A stretch of DNA of 64,000 bases, taken from the NCBI GenBank assembly GCA_012064415.1, contig SSNU01000313.1:69848-133847 (forward strand), written 5' to 3'. Origin of the DNA: Gyrodactylus bullatarudis. Its lineage: Eukaryota > Platyhelminthes > Monogenea > Gyrodactylidea > Gyrodactylidae. Of the stretch, positions 46,775 through 63,326 are shown in pieces. The notes under the pieces are model-generated. The model was given only the letters and a program-made list of their open reading frames with translations, ran no database searches and was not told the DNA's origin. Position 1 is the stretch's first letter, and every line of letters begins with the position of its first letter. A program made the position numbers and the translations under genes.

Positions 46775-47047
46775 TGTATTGAAGCATGTGTCGAAATTGT
46801 TTCACCATTAGGTCGATCAGTTTTAAAAATCCATAATTTTTCAAATCGCCGCTCAATTTTCAATGAATCTTTACCATGCAATAACAAAAATCCGGAATAT
46901 CTTGGTTGTTTAATGGATTTCTCAAGTTTTGTCTTTAAAAAAATCGTAACCTTATCATCAAGAGAGCCTTCATGGTGGATTTCGTTGTTTTACTATGTCC
47001 GTGGGATATTGTGGGAAATATGGGCAATTGTCATAATGGAGAAATAA
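46775..47047 (+). CDS. Orphan open exon with hydrophobic C-terminus
   Basis: An open frame just upstream of a TAA at 47045 encodes about 90 residues with non-random look: Cys residues, SNRRSIFNESLPC, and the hydrophobic end WWISLFYYVRGILWEIWAIVIM. No ATG fits the start and no upstream exon was joined convincingly. Like the preceding gene it ends soon after a Trp-rich hydrophobic stretch, so they may be related. Could be a spurious frame. Confidence 0.25.
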   Translation, partial: CIEACVEIVSPLGRSVLKIHNFSNRRSIFNESLPCNNKNPEYLGCLMDFSSFVFKKIVTLSSREPSWWISLFYYVRGILWEIWAIVIMEK

Positions 47048-50000
47048 AAAATATGCAAAACATGATCTGAGCACTAAACTCTATGAGAAAATTAAGTAAT
47101 CTCGTGAGTTGTTCGAAGGAAAAAAAATTTCATCCTAGCCTATTGTAGCCTCTCATATTTATAATAATAAGGTTTAAACTTTATTAAATTTATCTTGGTG
47201 ACCAGGGAAGCAACTTGGTGCAAACAGAATATTCAATCTATGAGTCTACTAAAGAAATAAAGTTGGAATTATTTTCAAATTTCAAAATTAGACAGGAATT
47301 TTTTCTCTTCAAATAGCTAAGGATTTTTTCTTCGACTGGTAAAAATAATAGATTCCCAACTGCATATCAATTAGTTCATGTATGTATTTCAAAATATCTT
47401 GATCATTTTTTGATACATATCCTGAATTTAATAATCGCTAATTCATACAAATGGAAAAAGGTCATAATTATTGTCATACTCTGAGTACTGTTTTTGACAT
47501 AAAATATGATCAAATTTGACAACGTATTTTAATGGATTCACTAAACAAAATTGCCAATTCAATTATTCAAAGTCATGTTTTACTTGCAAAAAATGTATTC
47601 AAGGTTAGTAACCAATGGTTAGATCGAAAAAGTGCTTCATTTTTATCTTGTAAGGTGACCCTCCTGTGATAATCAAAAGTAATAAAAAGATCCAATCGTT
47701 AGACATCAAAGTACTTGTAAGCATTAATTCGAGTAGATATACTTGATGAATAACACATTACATTAAGTAATACTTAATAAGTATACTATTGTATTTTGCT
47801 TTAATAAACTGAAATTATTAGTAAAGAAAGATAAGCTTTTTTCGGGTTCTAAAAAAGGGTTTCTTTCAACTTCAAAGTGGTTTCTTCTACAAGTGGTTTA
47901 AAAAGAATGTTTTCCTATCACCCGAAGCTTTATCCGAAGTAAATGAAATACAGGAGAAACTAGAAATTATTCTTGGGAATCTTTTAGAATGTGTCATCTT
48001 ACACCCACTTCCCAAGAGTCTTATCGATAATCATGCTAGGGAAACATACTTCCATCATTTGATGATTCATTTCATTCCAATATAAAGAGGATTTGATTGA
48101 TTTCTCTTTTAATTATACATTATGTACCAGGAATGGAATGATGAGTCGGTAAGTGAGAATCTCAGGAATTTTTGATTATACTGAAAAATTTATTTTGTGG
48201 AATTATGTTTCCTTTTCGGTTTTGAGAACATCATCAATCAACGATCATTGGCTGTTGAATCAACAGTGTTGATGCGCTGAATTATTTTTTTTTATCACCT
48301 GCTCAAAGAAATTTTTTTAAATATCATTCGAGTTTTCAAATAAAGATTTTTAATGAAAAATCAAGTGTTTTTATTCCAACATTGCCTCAAAAAATTTCAA
48401 AATTTGCTAGTATTCAGTATTTTTTTCTGATTCTATAATCCTACTTTTTAAATGAATCTATTCTCTATAATAACTAAGTCAGTGATTTTAGGAAGTCAGA
48501 TTGGCGAAAAATAGGATTAAAGACCAAAGTCTAGGCAAAATACGGAACTAGAAATCGCGTAGAATAGACCAAAATATAAATCTCAAAAAAATACATAATT
48601 AAATCCATTTCAAAATACAATTCGTGATTAAATTTCGAACAAAAATACATCATCAGAGGAATCACTCAGTAATTTTATTTCTCCAATATATATTTTTCTT
48701 AAGAAATAAATAAACTTGAATGAATGTAATAATATGCTGTCCATAAGAACAGATTTGAAAAGGGAATAAAAGGAGATTAAACTGATCTTTAAATGAATCC
48801 ATTTCATTGTTGTTGGAAGTAGTTCTTATCATACGAAACCTTTATCTGGGACTAGACATTATAAAATCAATAGAAATGCATTTTTATATTTTTAAGGAAA
48901 TACTTTATTTCGGTACTATACAGGATTTATGTATCATCATGAGATCTAATATTGAATTTTTCTCTTTTGTTTACAGCATTCTATATCATAAACACAGCTT
49001 ATGAAATATGAAATGAAATCTAAATTTTCTTCTCTTCTTTAAGCTTATATTTCCATTTATTCGAGAAGAGTCATATAAATTATATTTTGTCATCTTGAAT
49101 TCACAATTCAATCTTAAAAGATGAAAAATCTTTATTGCATTTTAATACATAGTTATGTTTATGGACAGACAAAGGCTCATTAAGACCCGGCCACTAAAGC
49201 CTCAATTTATCAACCTTCAAACGAAGTTATAACTGAAACTCGCCATCATATTATTCAAAAGTAAAGTTAGATTTGTCATGAATGATAGTTTCAACCAATA
49301 ATGAGGAGCTATCAATTTTTTAGTCTTAAGGATCTGTTATCTTTCAAATATACTGATGATTTCAAACTATCCATGATTGATATTGAAACTTGATCATAAT
49401 TTCTTGTATAATCAAAATGATCTTTAGAAACTAATTCAATCATTGTCAAGGGGTGAGTTAGGACTGCATTTGGAGCCATCTCTTTTGATAATGATCAACC
49501 ACATGAGCCATTCCACTCATGGTTTTAAAATAAGCAATAATTTTGCTTTTATCAATAAAAATACTTGGTTACCAAGCCAATGATAATGTGTTAAATAAAT
49601 AGAAATTCAATCTCTATGTGAAAAAAGATTTATCAGCTTTCATTCTCTTCTGTGGTTTCTGACGAAAATATTTCTATGAATTTTATTGATTTTCTTTAGA
49701 ATTTGTTTACAACCCAAGTTCCCATTCTCTTTCAAGTTATTCATCATCATCATCATCAAAATTTATGACGAAGGGAAAAACTTATGCATTAGCCAAAGAG
49801 GAACATCTATGCTACTGAAGCTAAGCTAATGATAATGACGATGATGACACGAAATCTCATGCGGTGTACCACACACAATTCATTCACAAATAATTATGGG
49901 ATAAGTAGCACAATCATACATTAGAACGTATGGAATACTCCGTATATTCTGTATTAGTATATATGTTATGAATATACACTTTCGTATATTCATACGTATA

Positions 50001-53000
50001 TATTCTTGATTCTGTTCATATATTTGTTAGTGTGTAATACATTATCTATGATATATATTCCAAGTAATAACAACTGGTGTACACTATATATATTTAAAGA
50101 CAACTAAATACGGACAGGAGTGGCTATGATTTAACCGAGAGACGAAAAACTCTAAAAAGTTAATTTTTCAAAAGTTGGTCAAAATTTTGGATTTACTTTT
50201 AATTTCTCAAAAAAGTGAGTACTTTTGAAAACTATTTCCTATCTAACACGAATATGCAGTCAAAAATTAAAATTCTGAAATTCTTAATAAATTTTATAGA
50301 ATTTTTTATCATTAAACACGAAGCTTTTTCAACTAGAAAATAACTATTTTCATCAGAGTAGTTTAATGAAGAAGAGCGCTGCTCTACCCAAAATGTTTTC
50401 AAATATATCAAAGTTCAAATTAATGATTTTTACACATTTTTGATCTATAGTTTTATTTATAGGAATATTGTTTTGATACATTATGGAATCTGGTTATAAA
50501 TCTAATTAAATCTTCTTCCACTAATGTATTTATTAAAGTTATATCTGATTTTTTTCATGGAAATTCATAATTTAGTTCCTATCTCCTATGCCAATGGTGT
50601 GCTAATTAAAATTACAATTAAAAAATGATGATACGTCTTGTTCTGCTGAATAAATTTATTTCGCAACGAATATTAAAAATCGATAATTCCACGTTTTACC
50701 CATTGTGTAACCCATGACTAATCTTCCTTACTCACTGATGACGATGAAAGGGACATTTTTTCTGTTTCATCTGGTGAGACTCTACATATCCCATTTCTAA
50801 ATTAAATTACATCTCTGAGCGAATAATACAGCAAATAATGAGAACAAAGTCGACTCAGGGAAAATAGCCTTAACATAACACTATAGATAAAATTGAGAGT
50901 GAATGTCTCCCTCGAATGTTGAGTCAAAGTAGGAATTATGTGTCCTTCATTTCATCCTGTTTCTAATGACAAGACAAAAAACACTATTCGTTTATCTGAA
51001 TGTGTTAACCAAATAACCTAAATCATGTTTTTTCTCATGATAACTTGAATTATTCAAATCACCCTTCTTCTTCTTCTGTCATGTTAATCATTTGATATTA
51101 TTCAGCGAAAAAAAAACATAAAAACTGACACTTTTATTTATGATTCAGTGATCGGACACCTTGCTATTTTGCTCAATGAAAGAATATTCAAATTTTTGAA
51201 TGCTTCATAATCAATAAAATTTATTTGGTTTGATTTGTATTTTCTAAACGTATTTATAATAGTCTGTTTTGACGAGAGTGAATAAAAGTGAACCTTATAA
51301 AGAGTTGTGCAAATATTTACTCAGACTCTCACTTTCTTTATTGAGAGACATTGGTTTCATTGGAGAAAGAAAAATAATTATTCTGAACTAGCCAAATAAA
51401 ACTCAAATAAACCCGAGGTAATTCATGTCTTGAAAAATACTCAATTGAATTTTTATTTAGTTTTTCTTCTCTTGTCAAGATGGAATTACATTAATCTGAA
51501 AAAAGATTTAACAAATTTGCATCGATTTCCATGTTTATGTTAAATTAATCTAATGTATCTCCTTTTAGGTGCAGGTGATATTTTGATCGATTTATTTTAT
51601 TCCAAAGTTTTAATAAATGTTCAGATCGGTGGAATAGATAAACTTGAAAATACATCTTGTTATATTTATTGAGGAATATTCCCAGATTTTTAATCAATTA
51701 AAACAAATATCCAAAATATAACTATAGAATTTATGAGTACTCTTGAAGCTCGAGAGTTCTTTTGAAAATGCCATTCAGTTTTTTGAAAATGCAAAGACAT
51801 TTAGGCTAAAATTTAAGTCAATATTCGAAAAAATATGATTAAAACAATTAAGTAAAAATTCTTGTTTAAAAATCCAATGATATTCACCCTTGCCAGGATT
51901 CGGAAACGATTATTAAATGAGGTTTTAGGTCAAACGAAAAATTATTGAGCTCGATAGATTACACATTTTAAATAAATTAAAATTCAATAGTCAACAAAAT
52001 GAAATTACATCTTCTCGGTTTTTATTCAACTTCCATAAGATATTTATGGTTTTTTTTTCAAATCAATCTGTTGTATCAATAATCTATAATATATCTCTAT
52101 TAGGAATATGATAAAAAAGTTTTTATTTGCAAATGAAACAGTCAAGGAAAATTTTCCTTAGAATGACTACTACCTTTTAGTTGAGAAGTTGAATACACCC
52201 AGCCTCGCTGATGATAAAATTGGAATATGCATTTATATATTCATACTGTGCAATGTACATTGTACAATGTGTATGCTTTTAAACTAATTAAATTTTCCTT
52301 CTGATTCGCCTCCTTTATCTGCATTGTGTCTCGCTATTTCTATGCAAACCAACTTTGATTAGTAATACAATCTTGTTGCTTTTATGCTGGTAGAAGGGAT
52401 TTTATCCTCTGCATATGCATGTACTATAAAAACTAATGTTTCCTGAGATACATTCATAATTCTTTAGCAAATAGAACAGAAAACGTTATCCGAGGTAAAA
52501 TGAATAAAATTTTGTGCTTATTGTAATATTTTCTAAATTGATCAATTCTATAAACTCGTTCAGAAAATGCCAGTCTACTTCACTTGAAAACTAAAAAATA
52601 TCAGACATTTTAGAAGTTACACAAGCTCAAGTTATCTTTCAATCTAAACAAGTCATAAAATGTGTTCAAGAGTGAGAAATTCTCTCTCTCAGTGATTAAT
52701 TGTACTACTATAATAAATTAAAAAATTATAATTTTGTTACAATCAATTTTGCTTAGATAACCTCGATAAAATACAAATCATTCATTCTCACTCACCCTGA
52801 AAGGAATATTGGTCAGTGTATTTATGATCAAATTTCAAGAATAAATTTGTACTAATTCTCGATAACCGAATAATTAATATGACTCATACAGTACTTGCTT
52901 ATTCAAATTTGAATTTCAATCAGTCACCTGAAGTTTAATACTTTTATTCAAATAACTTTTCATGCATTTTGAAATTTCATCAATTGTCACTCTCGAAACA

Positions 53001-53456
53001 TTCACTGTATAGTGATTTCACAATAAATGAATTAGATTTTTTCTTATTTTAGAGGAAGGTTTCTCGATATTGTATAATGTATCTAATTTGAGATAAGAAG
53101 GTGCCAGGTTATTTTACAAAAAAATAACACTATTTCGGGCATACTCATCAGTATGATACATTGTTTTAGAATAGAAAAAACATCGAAATGTACATTGTCA
53201 CTTGAAGTGTACAAATTTCATCTTAAAGTCCCAGAGAAATTTTTTTATGACTCGCATTCAATCTTTTGTCTATCCTATGGTTTGTGAAACGCTTATTACG
53301 AATCTACGCAATTATTTTTGGTTCAGAAGTTATCGATAAATATATATCTTCTAATATTCCAAATATTCCTGGAACATCGTTTACTCATCCAATGTTTTAA
53401 AACATCTTTCTCAGTCATCTAACTTGTTATTTCAATTATAGAATCTTCATTCCAAG
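47048..53456. other. 6.4-kb gene desert
   Basis: No gene recognised on either strand. Low-complexity runs occur (CATCATCAT near 49.74 kb, TATATA near 50.0 kb). A block near 47.07-47.13 kb (CTATGAGAAAATTAAG...GTGAGTTGTTCG) resembles 54.45-54.50 kb. Confidence 0.45.
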
Positions 53457-53858
53457 ATGAAAGCGACAGCACCTCAACCTCCAGTAATGAATCCCAATCC
53501 AACAACTTCTGTTCCAGAAGTTGGCTTTCGAATGACACCAAATGCGCCTCAGAATGTAGTTCAAATGCAGCCGAGAAATGAAAACCTAGCCAACGTTGTT
53601 GTTCCCGTCTACAAGAGCAAAAACCTGTCAAGTAAACCGATAACTATCCTCTGTCCACATTGCAATGAGAATGTTATTACTATAGTTAGTAAAAAGACCA
53701 GCACATGCGCTTATGTCTTATGCATTTCGATAGCATTCATTGGAGGATTTCTTGGATGTTGTTTGATTCCTTTTTTTATTGACTACATCAACGAAGCTGA
53801 GCATACCTGTGGCAAATGTCGAGCTGTATTGGGAAAGAAAAATTGCTTACAGAAATGA
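53457..53858 (+). CDS. LITAF-domain protein 1
   Basis: A single exon encodes 133 residues. The LITAF (SIMPLE-like) zinc domain is complete: CPHC at 66-69, a hydrophobic membrane-inserting stretch (about 84-108, ending GGFLGCCLIPFFIDY) and HTCGKC (116-121), giving the Cys-x2-Cys/H-x-C-x2-C pattern. The N-terminal 60 residues are Pro/Asn-rich; no PPxY or P[ST]AP motif was seen. LITAF proteins are monotopic on late endosome/lysosome membranes. AATAAA at 53897. Its C-terminal half is very similar to the second LITAF gene 0.9 kb away. Confidence 0.92.
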   Translation: MKATAPQPPVMNPNPTTSVPEVGFRMTPNAPQNVVQMQPRNENLANVVVPVYKSKNLSSKPITILCPHCNENVITIVSKKTSTCAYVLCISIAFIGGFLGCCLIPFFIDYINEAEHTCGKCRAVLGKKNCLQK

Positions 53859-54028
53859 ACAGCAGTATTCACAGTTTTTTTTATTATTTCTGAAACAATA
53901 AATTTTTTATCATTTTTATATTTTCGTATAAAGGGTGGATATTATAAAAATTTATTAGTAAAAGTTAATTCAACCTTGAAACTGAGTCGTATATATATTT
54001 CGAAAGAATTATGATTTTTCAAGCCTAA

Positions 54029-54384
54029 GCTAACTGATATGAAGTTGGGAATCTATGATTCTTACGAAAACCTCGATTTTTTCATCAAAAATTCGAATAT
54101 GTAAAATATTTTTTGAAATCCTACAAATGTTGCCCACTTTCACGATTTGAAGAAAAAAATTCTAAAAAAAAATTTTGCAACCAATAAAATTTTTCAGTTC
54201 AAAGTTCAAAAAAATGGGATTTTGCCGTCAAATCGAGATTTTAAAAATGATCATATTTTTCATTTAAAAAATTTATTTCTTCAAATCGTAAAAGTGGGCA
54301 ACATGAGAAGGATTCGAAAAAAACATATTCGAATTTTTGATGAAAAATCATAGATTCCCGACTTCATGTCAACCAACTTTATAC
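54029..54384. repeat. Foldback/MITE element between the LITAF genes
   Basis: Arms at about 54029-54152 and 54276-54384 are inverted copies (for example ATCAAAAATTCGAATATG and its complement; TGTTGCCCACTTTCACGATT and its complement). Outer ends (ATGAAGTTGGGAATC / GATTCCCGACTTCAT) match the window start and 2.83 kb. No coding sequence. Confidence 0.7.
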
Positions 54385-54734
54385 AAGAAATTTTTAAGAA
54401 ATAAGATGTAGGTTATTTTTGAAAGTAAGTATGCCAAGCATCATCTGGGTTCTAAATTCAATGAGAATAGTAAAAAATAATAGTGAGTTGTTCGGAGAAA
54501 AATAATCATGAATAATCTTTTGATTCAGTTGATCAAAAAGTATGCTTTTATATGAATTTTAGATAACAGGTAGAATTGTCAATAGCAGTTTGATTTAAAT
54601 ACGGAATAAATTTGTCACGTATACGTATTTTATTGAGGCGATTATCTCTTGGTTTGTTAATTAATCAATTTGTCAAAAGTAATACTTTTAATAACTCCAA
54701 GCGTGTACAATAAATTGGATTAATAAAAACAGTT

Positions 54735-55197
54735 ATGGATTTGATTGGTTTCACTGATAACAGCAGAAAACAGAGTAAAAAAGGTAAGGAATAATAATAC
54801 TATCTCAGGAACTTCTCAGGGTAAGAAAGTATCTGTAGCTCAGTCTTCTCCCCCCGATATTGGGTTTAGAATATCTGAGAGTGATATCAAAAACGTCGTC
54901 AAGAATCAGCCAAAGAACGACAACTTGAAACATGTTAGTGTACCAGTTCATGAGAGTCAGAATTTTTCATCGAAACCGATGACAATAATGTGCCCAACCT
55001 GCAAAGAAAATGTTATTACAGTCGTTACAAAAAAGACCAGTGCATGCGCCTACGTTCTATGCTTCTCAATTGCACTATTGGGTGGATTTTGTGGATGTTG
55101 TTTGATACCATTTTTTGTTGATTACATTAATGAAATGGAGCACGTTTGTGGCAAATGTCGCACTGTTTTGGGAAAAAAGAAAAGTCTCCAGAAATAA
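54735..55197 (+). CDS. LITAF-domain protein 2
   Basis: Exons 54735-54783 and 54809-55197 with a 25-nt intron give 129 residues; phase 1 join. Without splicing the frame has no ATG, while the spliced form starts MDLIGFTDNSRKQSKK. The LITAF domain is intact: CPTC, the hydrophobic stretch GGFCGCCLIPFFVDY and HVCGKC. It is a tandem paralogue of LITAF 1 (shared GFR, SKP, TKKTSACAYVL and YINE blocks). AATAAA at 55322. Confidence 0.88.
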
Positions 55198-55606
55198 CAG
55201 GTCATATTTCTTATGCCACAATTTGTGAATATTTTCCCCTGAATTGTCATGTACAAACGAACGATTTTTCACCAATCTACTCTCGAGTAAAATCATATTA
55301 AAATTCTATACAACCAATGTAAATAAATTTTTTCGATAGAATCACTATTCTTTTTTTTAATATAGATACTCCAATTTCGAAATCTTTTCCTATTAAATAT
55401 TATTTTCCAAATTTTAGATTACATAATAATGTATCCAAAGCCTATTGAAAAAAGAAAGCGTGAAATTTAGACTTGGAAGAATACATAAGAAACAACAGTT
55501 CATAGATTGAAATTTCAAAAGGCAAGAAAATTTATCATTCAAAAAAGAATTTATATCAAAATAAAAATATGCATCATATAAAAGTTATTTTTCTGTACAT
55601 ATGTAT
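55198..55606. other. Convergent intergene
   Basis: 409 bp between the stops of LITAF 2 and the coiled-coil gene, with AATAAA at 55322-55327. Nothing else seen. Confidence 0.5.
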
Positions 55607-58600
55607 TTAGGATTTCTTCGCCAGTAATCGACTTCGAATGTTTTTTTCGTTTGGTTTGGACTTTTTCCATGCCACCGGTTGATTTGAGGGAAAGATATTT
55701 CTTTTCTTATTGAAATTGGAAGCTTGAGGTTTCGATTGGGGGATTACCTCAGGTTTAACTGGCTGAGTTGAATGTTTCTTAAGATCAAATTCCATAAGAC
55801 TTTTGAGCCAGATACAATCAGACTTGGAAAAGGTTGAATTGAGGATGTCATTTATCGTCAATTTTTTCATGGGTTCTATAAATAATAATGGATTTTATAA
55901 AATTTTGTTTCATAGAAATCAGATGCGATAAGACAATCTTCATTTAAACAAGAGATATTACAAACTATTGAGTAATATAACAATACTCCTGTTTTTCAAG
56001 AATTTCGATATTCAAGATTTATTTCACAAGGAGATGACCACGTCTAATTCTTTTTTTATTACCCAAAAGTTTTATAAATAAAGAAAAGTTGCAAAAAATT
56101 TGTATTTTGATATATTACAGTCAGTGGATTTTTATTTTAATTTAGCTTAGACTAAATACAAATCTAAGTTTAATACAGTAGCTCAAAGAAAGCGCTAAAA
56201 AGTATTTTTCAATTACTTGTTAAAAAGGACTGACATAAATTATTATTATTATTTGTGAAAGAAAAGTGCTTACTCTTGCTTTCAATAATTTCTGTCTGGT
56301 GAGTAATTGGCGAGGGTATTCTTTTTACATTGACCTCATCTGCAATGGCAATTTCATCGAGGAGTTTATTTCTCTTTTCAGGCAATCGTTTGAATGGTCT
56401 AGATCTGCTCGGTTTTCTGACAACTTCACATGACCGATTAATTTCATCCAAATCGACATTACCAGACTCAGAATTGCATGGAGGAGCAACTGGAGATTGA
56501 CAAGGGGAAGCAATTTCATCTGGAACTATGCAAGAGGCTTTTTGTGTAATCTTTTCAACAATGGCCAAATCTGATTCACCCAATGGTTTATTAGGTACTT
56601 CTGATTTCATATTCAAATCTTGATCGGTTACCAAGTCAATGTCGATACCAAGGTTTGGCAATATTTCGTCTTCATCATCGAGATCATCGTCATCTTCTTC
56701 AAGGAAATTATCGATTGATGGGAGTAATTTAATTGGCTCTAGATCATACTTGGTTGCGGGGGTTTCTATTATTTCTAGATGATATAAAAATGACTTGAGA
56801 ATATGTTGAAAATACTTTATAAGCTATTATATATTATTTTAAAATTATTATTAAAGGCTTTAAAAATAGCTAAAACCTTTGGCTTAAAAATTATCTCAAA
56901 AATTTACAGTAAAATTTCAAATTCATTTTATCCATAAATACGTACCAAGAGACTTTTCTGGAATTGGTGAACAATTTGGGGCATTATTTTCATGAGGATC
57001 TTCAGGTGAATCGTTATTCGTGTTAATAATTGCACAGTTAAAATTTCCAAATTCAAGATTTTGCTCCGTAAATTCTTCCTGTCTACTAGACTTGGGGAAT
57101 TCATCTTTATCAATAGTTTTAATAGGAGAAGATTGCATATTCTCTGCTTGAACTAATTCTTTATTAGGAATTTCATTTGTATTTTTATTGAATTTTTCAA
57201 CTGATTCTTTTGTCGGAAGTTTTTTTTCCAAAAGATAGACATTTTCTATATGCAAATCGTTGACTGGTTTCTGTTCAGGTTTACTCAAAGATCCAATGCT
57301 CTCAAAAGGTTCACCAGTCTCTGTAACTTCTTTTACGTTAGGGCATGTAACATTCTCTCTGTTTTCAGCTGTCTCAAACACCAACTTTTGAATTGGAATG
57401 GGTTCAGATAAAGTTTTTTCCCCTGCAAGAGTAGAACCTTTATTATCGATAGTTTTATTCTCAGTTTTGGGGTTAATAGGTGCTTCATTTGGAACTTCTT
57501 CAAGAGATGTTTGCTCGTCACTAATTTTATTTTGCATTTGTTTATGGGATATCGAATCATCTTCACTATCCTCCCTAAGAGTAGCAAGGTCTTTTGGATG
57601 AATATTCTGTGGAGTTGAATTTGCTTCAATGTAGTTCATTTTGACTGCTACTGACGCTTTGCATTCCTTTTTTCCAAGATTATTTATAGCTGATGTATCA
57701 TCATTTTCACTTGAAGAGTTAAGACTATTTCCAATGGATTTTGATGGCAACTGTATTGTTGGAGCCATAGATTTAGGTTTATTTCTCAAAGAAGTCCTCG
57801 AAACTCGAGGAGTTGGAATGATTTTTTCAGGAAAAATTTGAGAATCTTCACCAAAAAGTTCTGCATTCAATTTCTCAGTTATTTTGGCAAACATTGCATT
57901 ATCATTTTTTTTATCTTTGAGTCGCTTTTGTTTAAGATCAGAATTATGCTTTTCTGAATTCTTCAAACTTTTTATATAATTAGGAGTGGGTTTTTTAATT
58001 TTATCTTCAACATTTGAGCAAGCCTCAAAATTAGGTTTATCTGAAATAATAATAAATTTTTAGCTCGAAAAATTAATATTTTACGCAAATACATACCTGA
58101 AAATTTTCGCTTGTTAGCCTTGAATGAGTTTACTTTTCTGATTTCAACATTTTCATCATCTAAATTTAATAGAAATTTAAGCCATTCAATCTAAATTTTA
58201 GAAATATTAATCTTTTTTCAATGTTATGAGTAGGGCAGAAACTCAGGGGTGCATAATTCTCGGAAAAATAGCAAAGATATATCAACCAATAAGAATAAAT
58301 AAATATCTGATATCCAGCGAGAATGTGTTTGCAAAAAAGGAGCATATGATTTTTTAGCAGCAAAAAATAGAAAATTTTTCCTCGGTTATCAGAAAGTTCA
58401 GAGAAGAAATAATGATACTGGCTAATTAATAATAAAATTCTATTCAGCATATTCGTAAAAGTAAAATTAGTAAAGTTACAGCCCTAATTTTGAGAATATA
58501 TTGAAAGAATTTAATAAAAAAATTTATCAATAAATTTATCAAAATGTATTTTAAAAGTCTTAATGAAAGAAACTCACTGAACTCCTTTAAAATATTCTGA

Positions 58601-59440
58601 TCAGCAGCAATATAATGGTCTAAATCTTCATCCGATGAATAAATAAACTTTTTTATTCTTGAAGATTTCTTCTTGCGACTCAGGGCAGCATTGACAGAAA
58701 CATTTTTTATTTTTTGATCATCAAGATTAAATAAAGAACATAAGTTACAGAACCAATCTGTTGGATATGTATCTGCAAAATCTTGTATACGATCTAGCTC
58801 ATTGGAAAAACTTATTTTAATTTTTTCCACAAAAGTATTCTTGTTCTGTAATTCTCTTGCCTTTTCGACAAGTTTTGAATGACAGTTACTGTTATCATCA
58901 AGTATTTCTCTATTTAGAGTCTCAAGATGTTTAATTTTTGTCACATGTTCTATACACAAATTTTTGGGCTTTTGAGCTTGTCGTTCCTCCCTGCGAAGAT
59001 TTGAGTTTTCATTTCTGGCTCGATTGAGTTCTTTCCACAGGTCTTCTCTATTTTTACTACCTTCTTCAAGAAGTTGCTTGTACTGAGTCAATGTTTCTTT
59101 AACTAACTTTAATTCATTGGATAAGGATTCGTTTTGATCTTTGTAGCGAATCAAAAGAGCAATTTGTGACTTCATAGATACATTCTCAGATCGAAGGCGC
59201 TGGTTATCTCTCGATAAACGAATAACATAGGCATTATTAAAACTGTTTTCACTGTAAAAACATCTTTCATAAAGACAATTTTTGAGGACTTTGATACATT
59301 CCAAGAGTTTCTGATTGTACGAATGAATGTCAGTGATGTTTTCCTGTGAAATAAAAATAGCTAATTACTTGGTAAGCTTGGTTTTTCTCTTTTATCTCTA
59401 AAAGAGATAGATCAGAGACGTTAATTTCTGAGATTTCATT
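55607..59440 (-). CDS. Unrecognised large protein: N-terminal coiled coil, long disordered tail
   Basis: Six exons: 59440-59369, 59343-58578, 58159-58097, 58040-56946, 56774-56274, 55875-55607; introns 25, 418, 56, 171 and 398 nt; phases agree; about 921 residues. Residues ~45-230 are heptad-rich coiled coil (LSRDNQRLRSENVSM, LSNELKLVKETL). They end in a conserved-looking patch WFCNLCSLFNLDD. The following 600 residues are hydrophilic, Ser/Asn/Glu-rich, with basic patches (RPFKRLPEKRNK; final RSRLLAKKS). The start ATG at 59440 is chosen because the 4-nt-upstream ATG is out of frame with exon 2. The layout recalls chromosome/centrosome scaffold proteins such as shugoshin, but no diagnostic motif was found, so no function is given. 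It diverges from the kinase gene by 375 bp. Confidence 0.7.
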
Positions 59441-63326
<3,886 letters not shown>

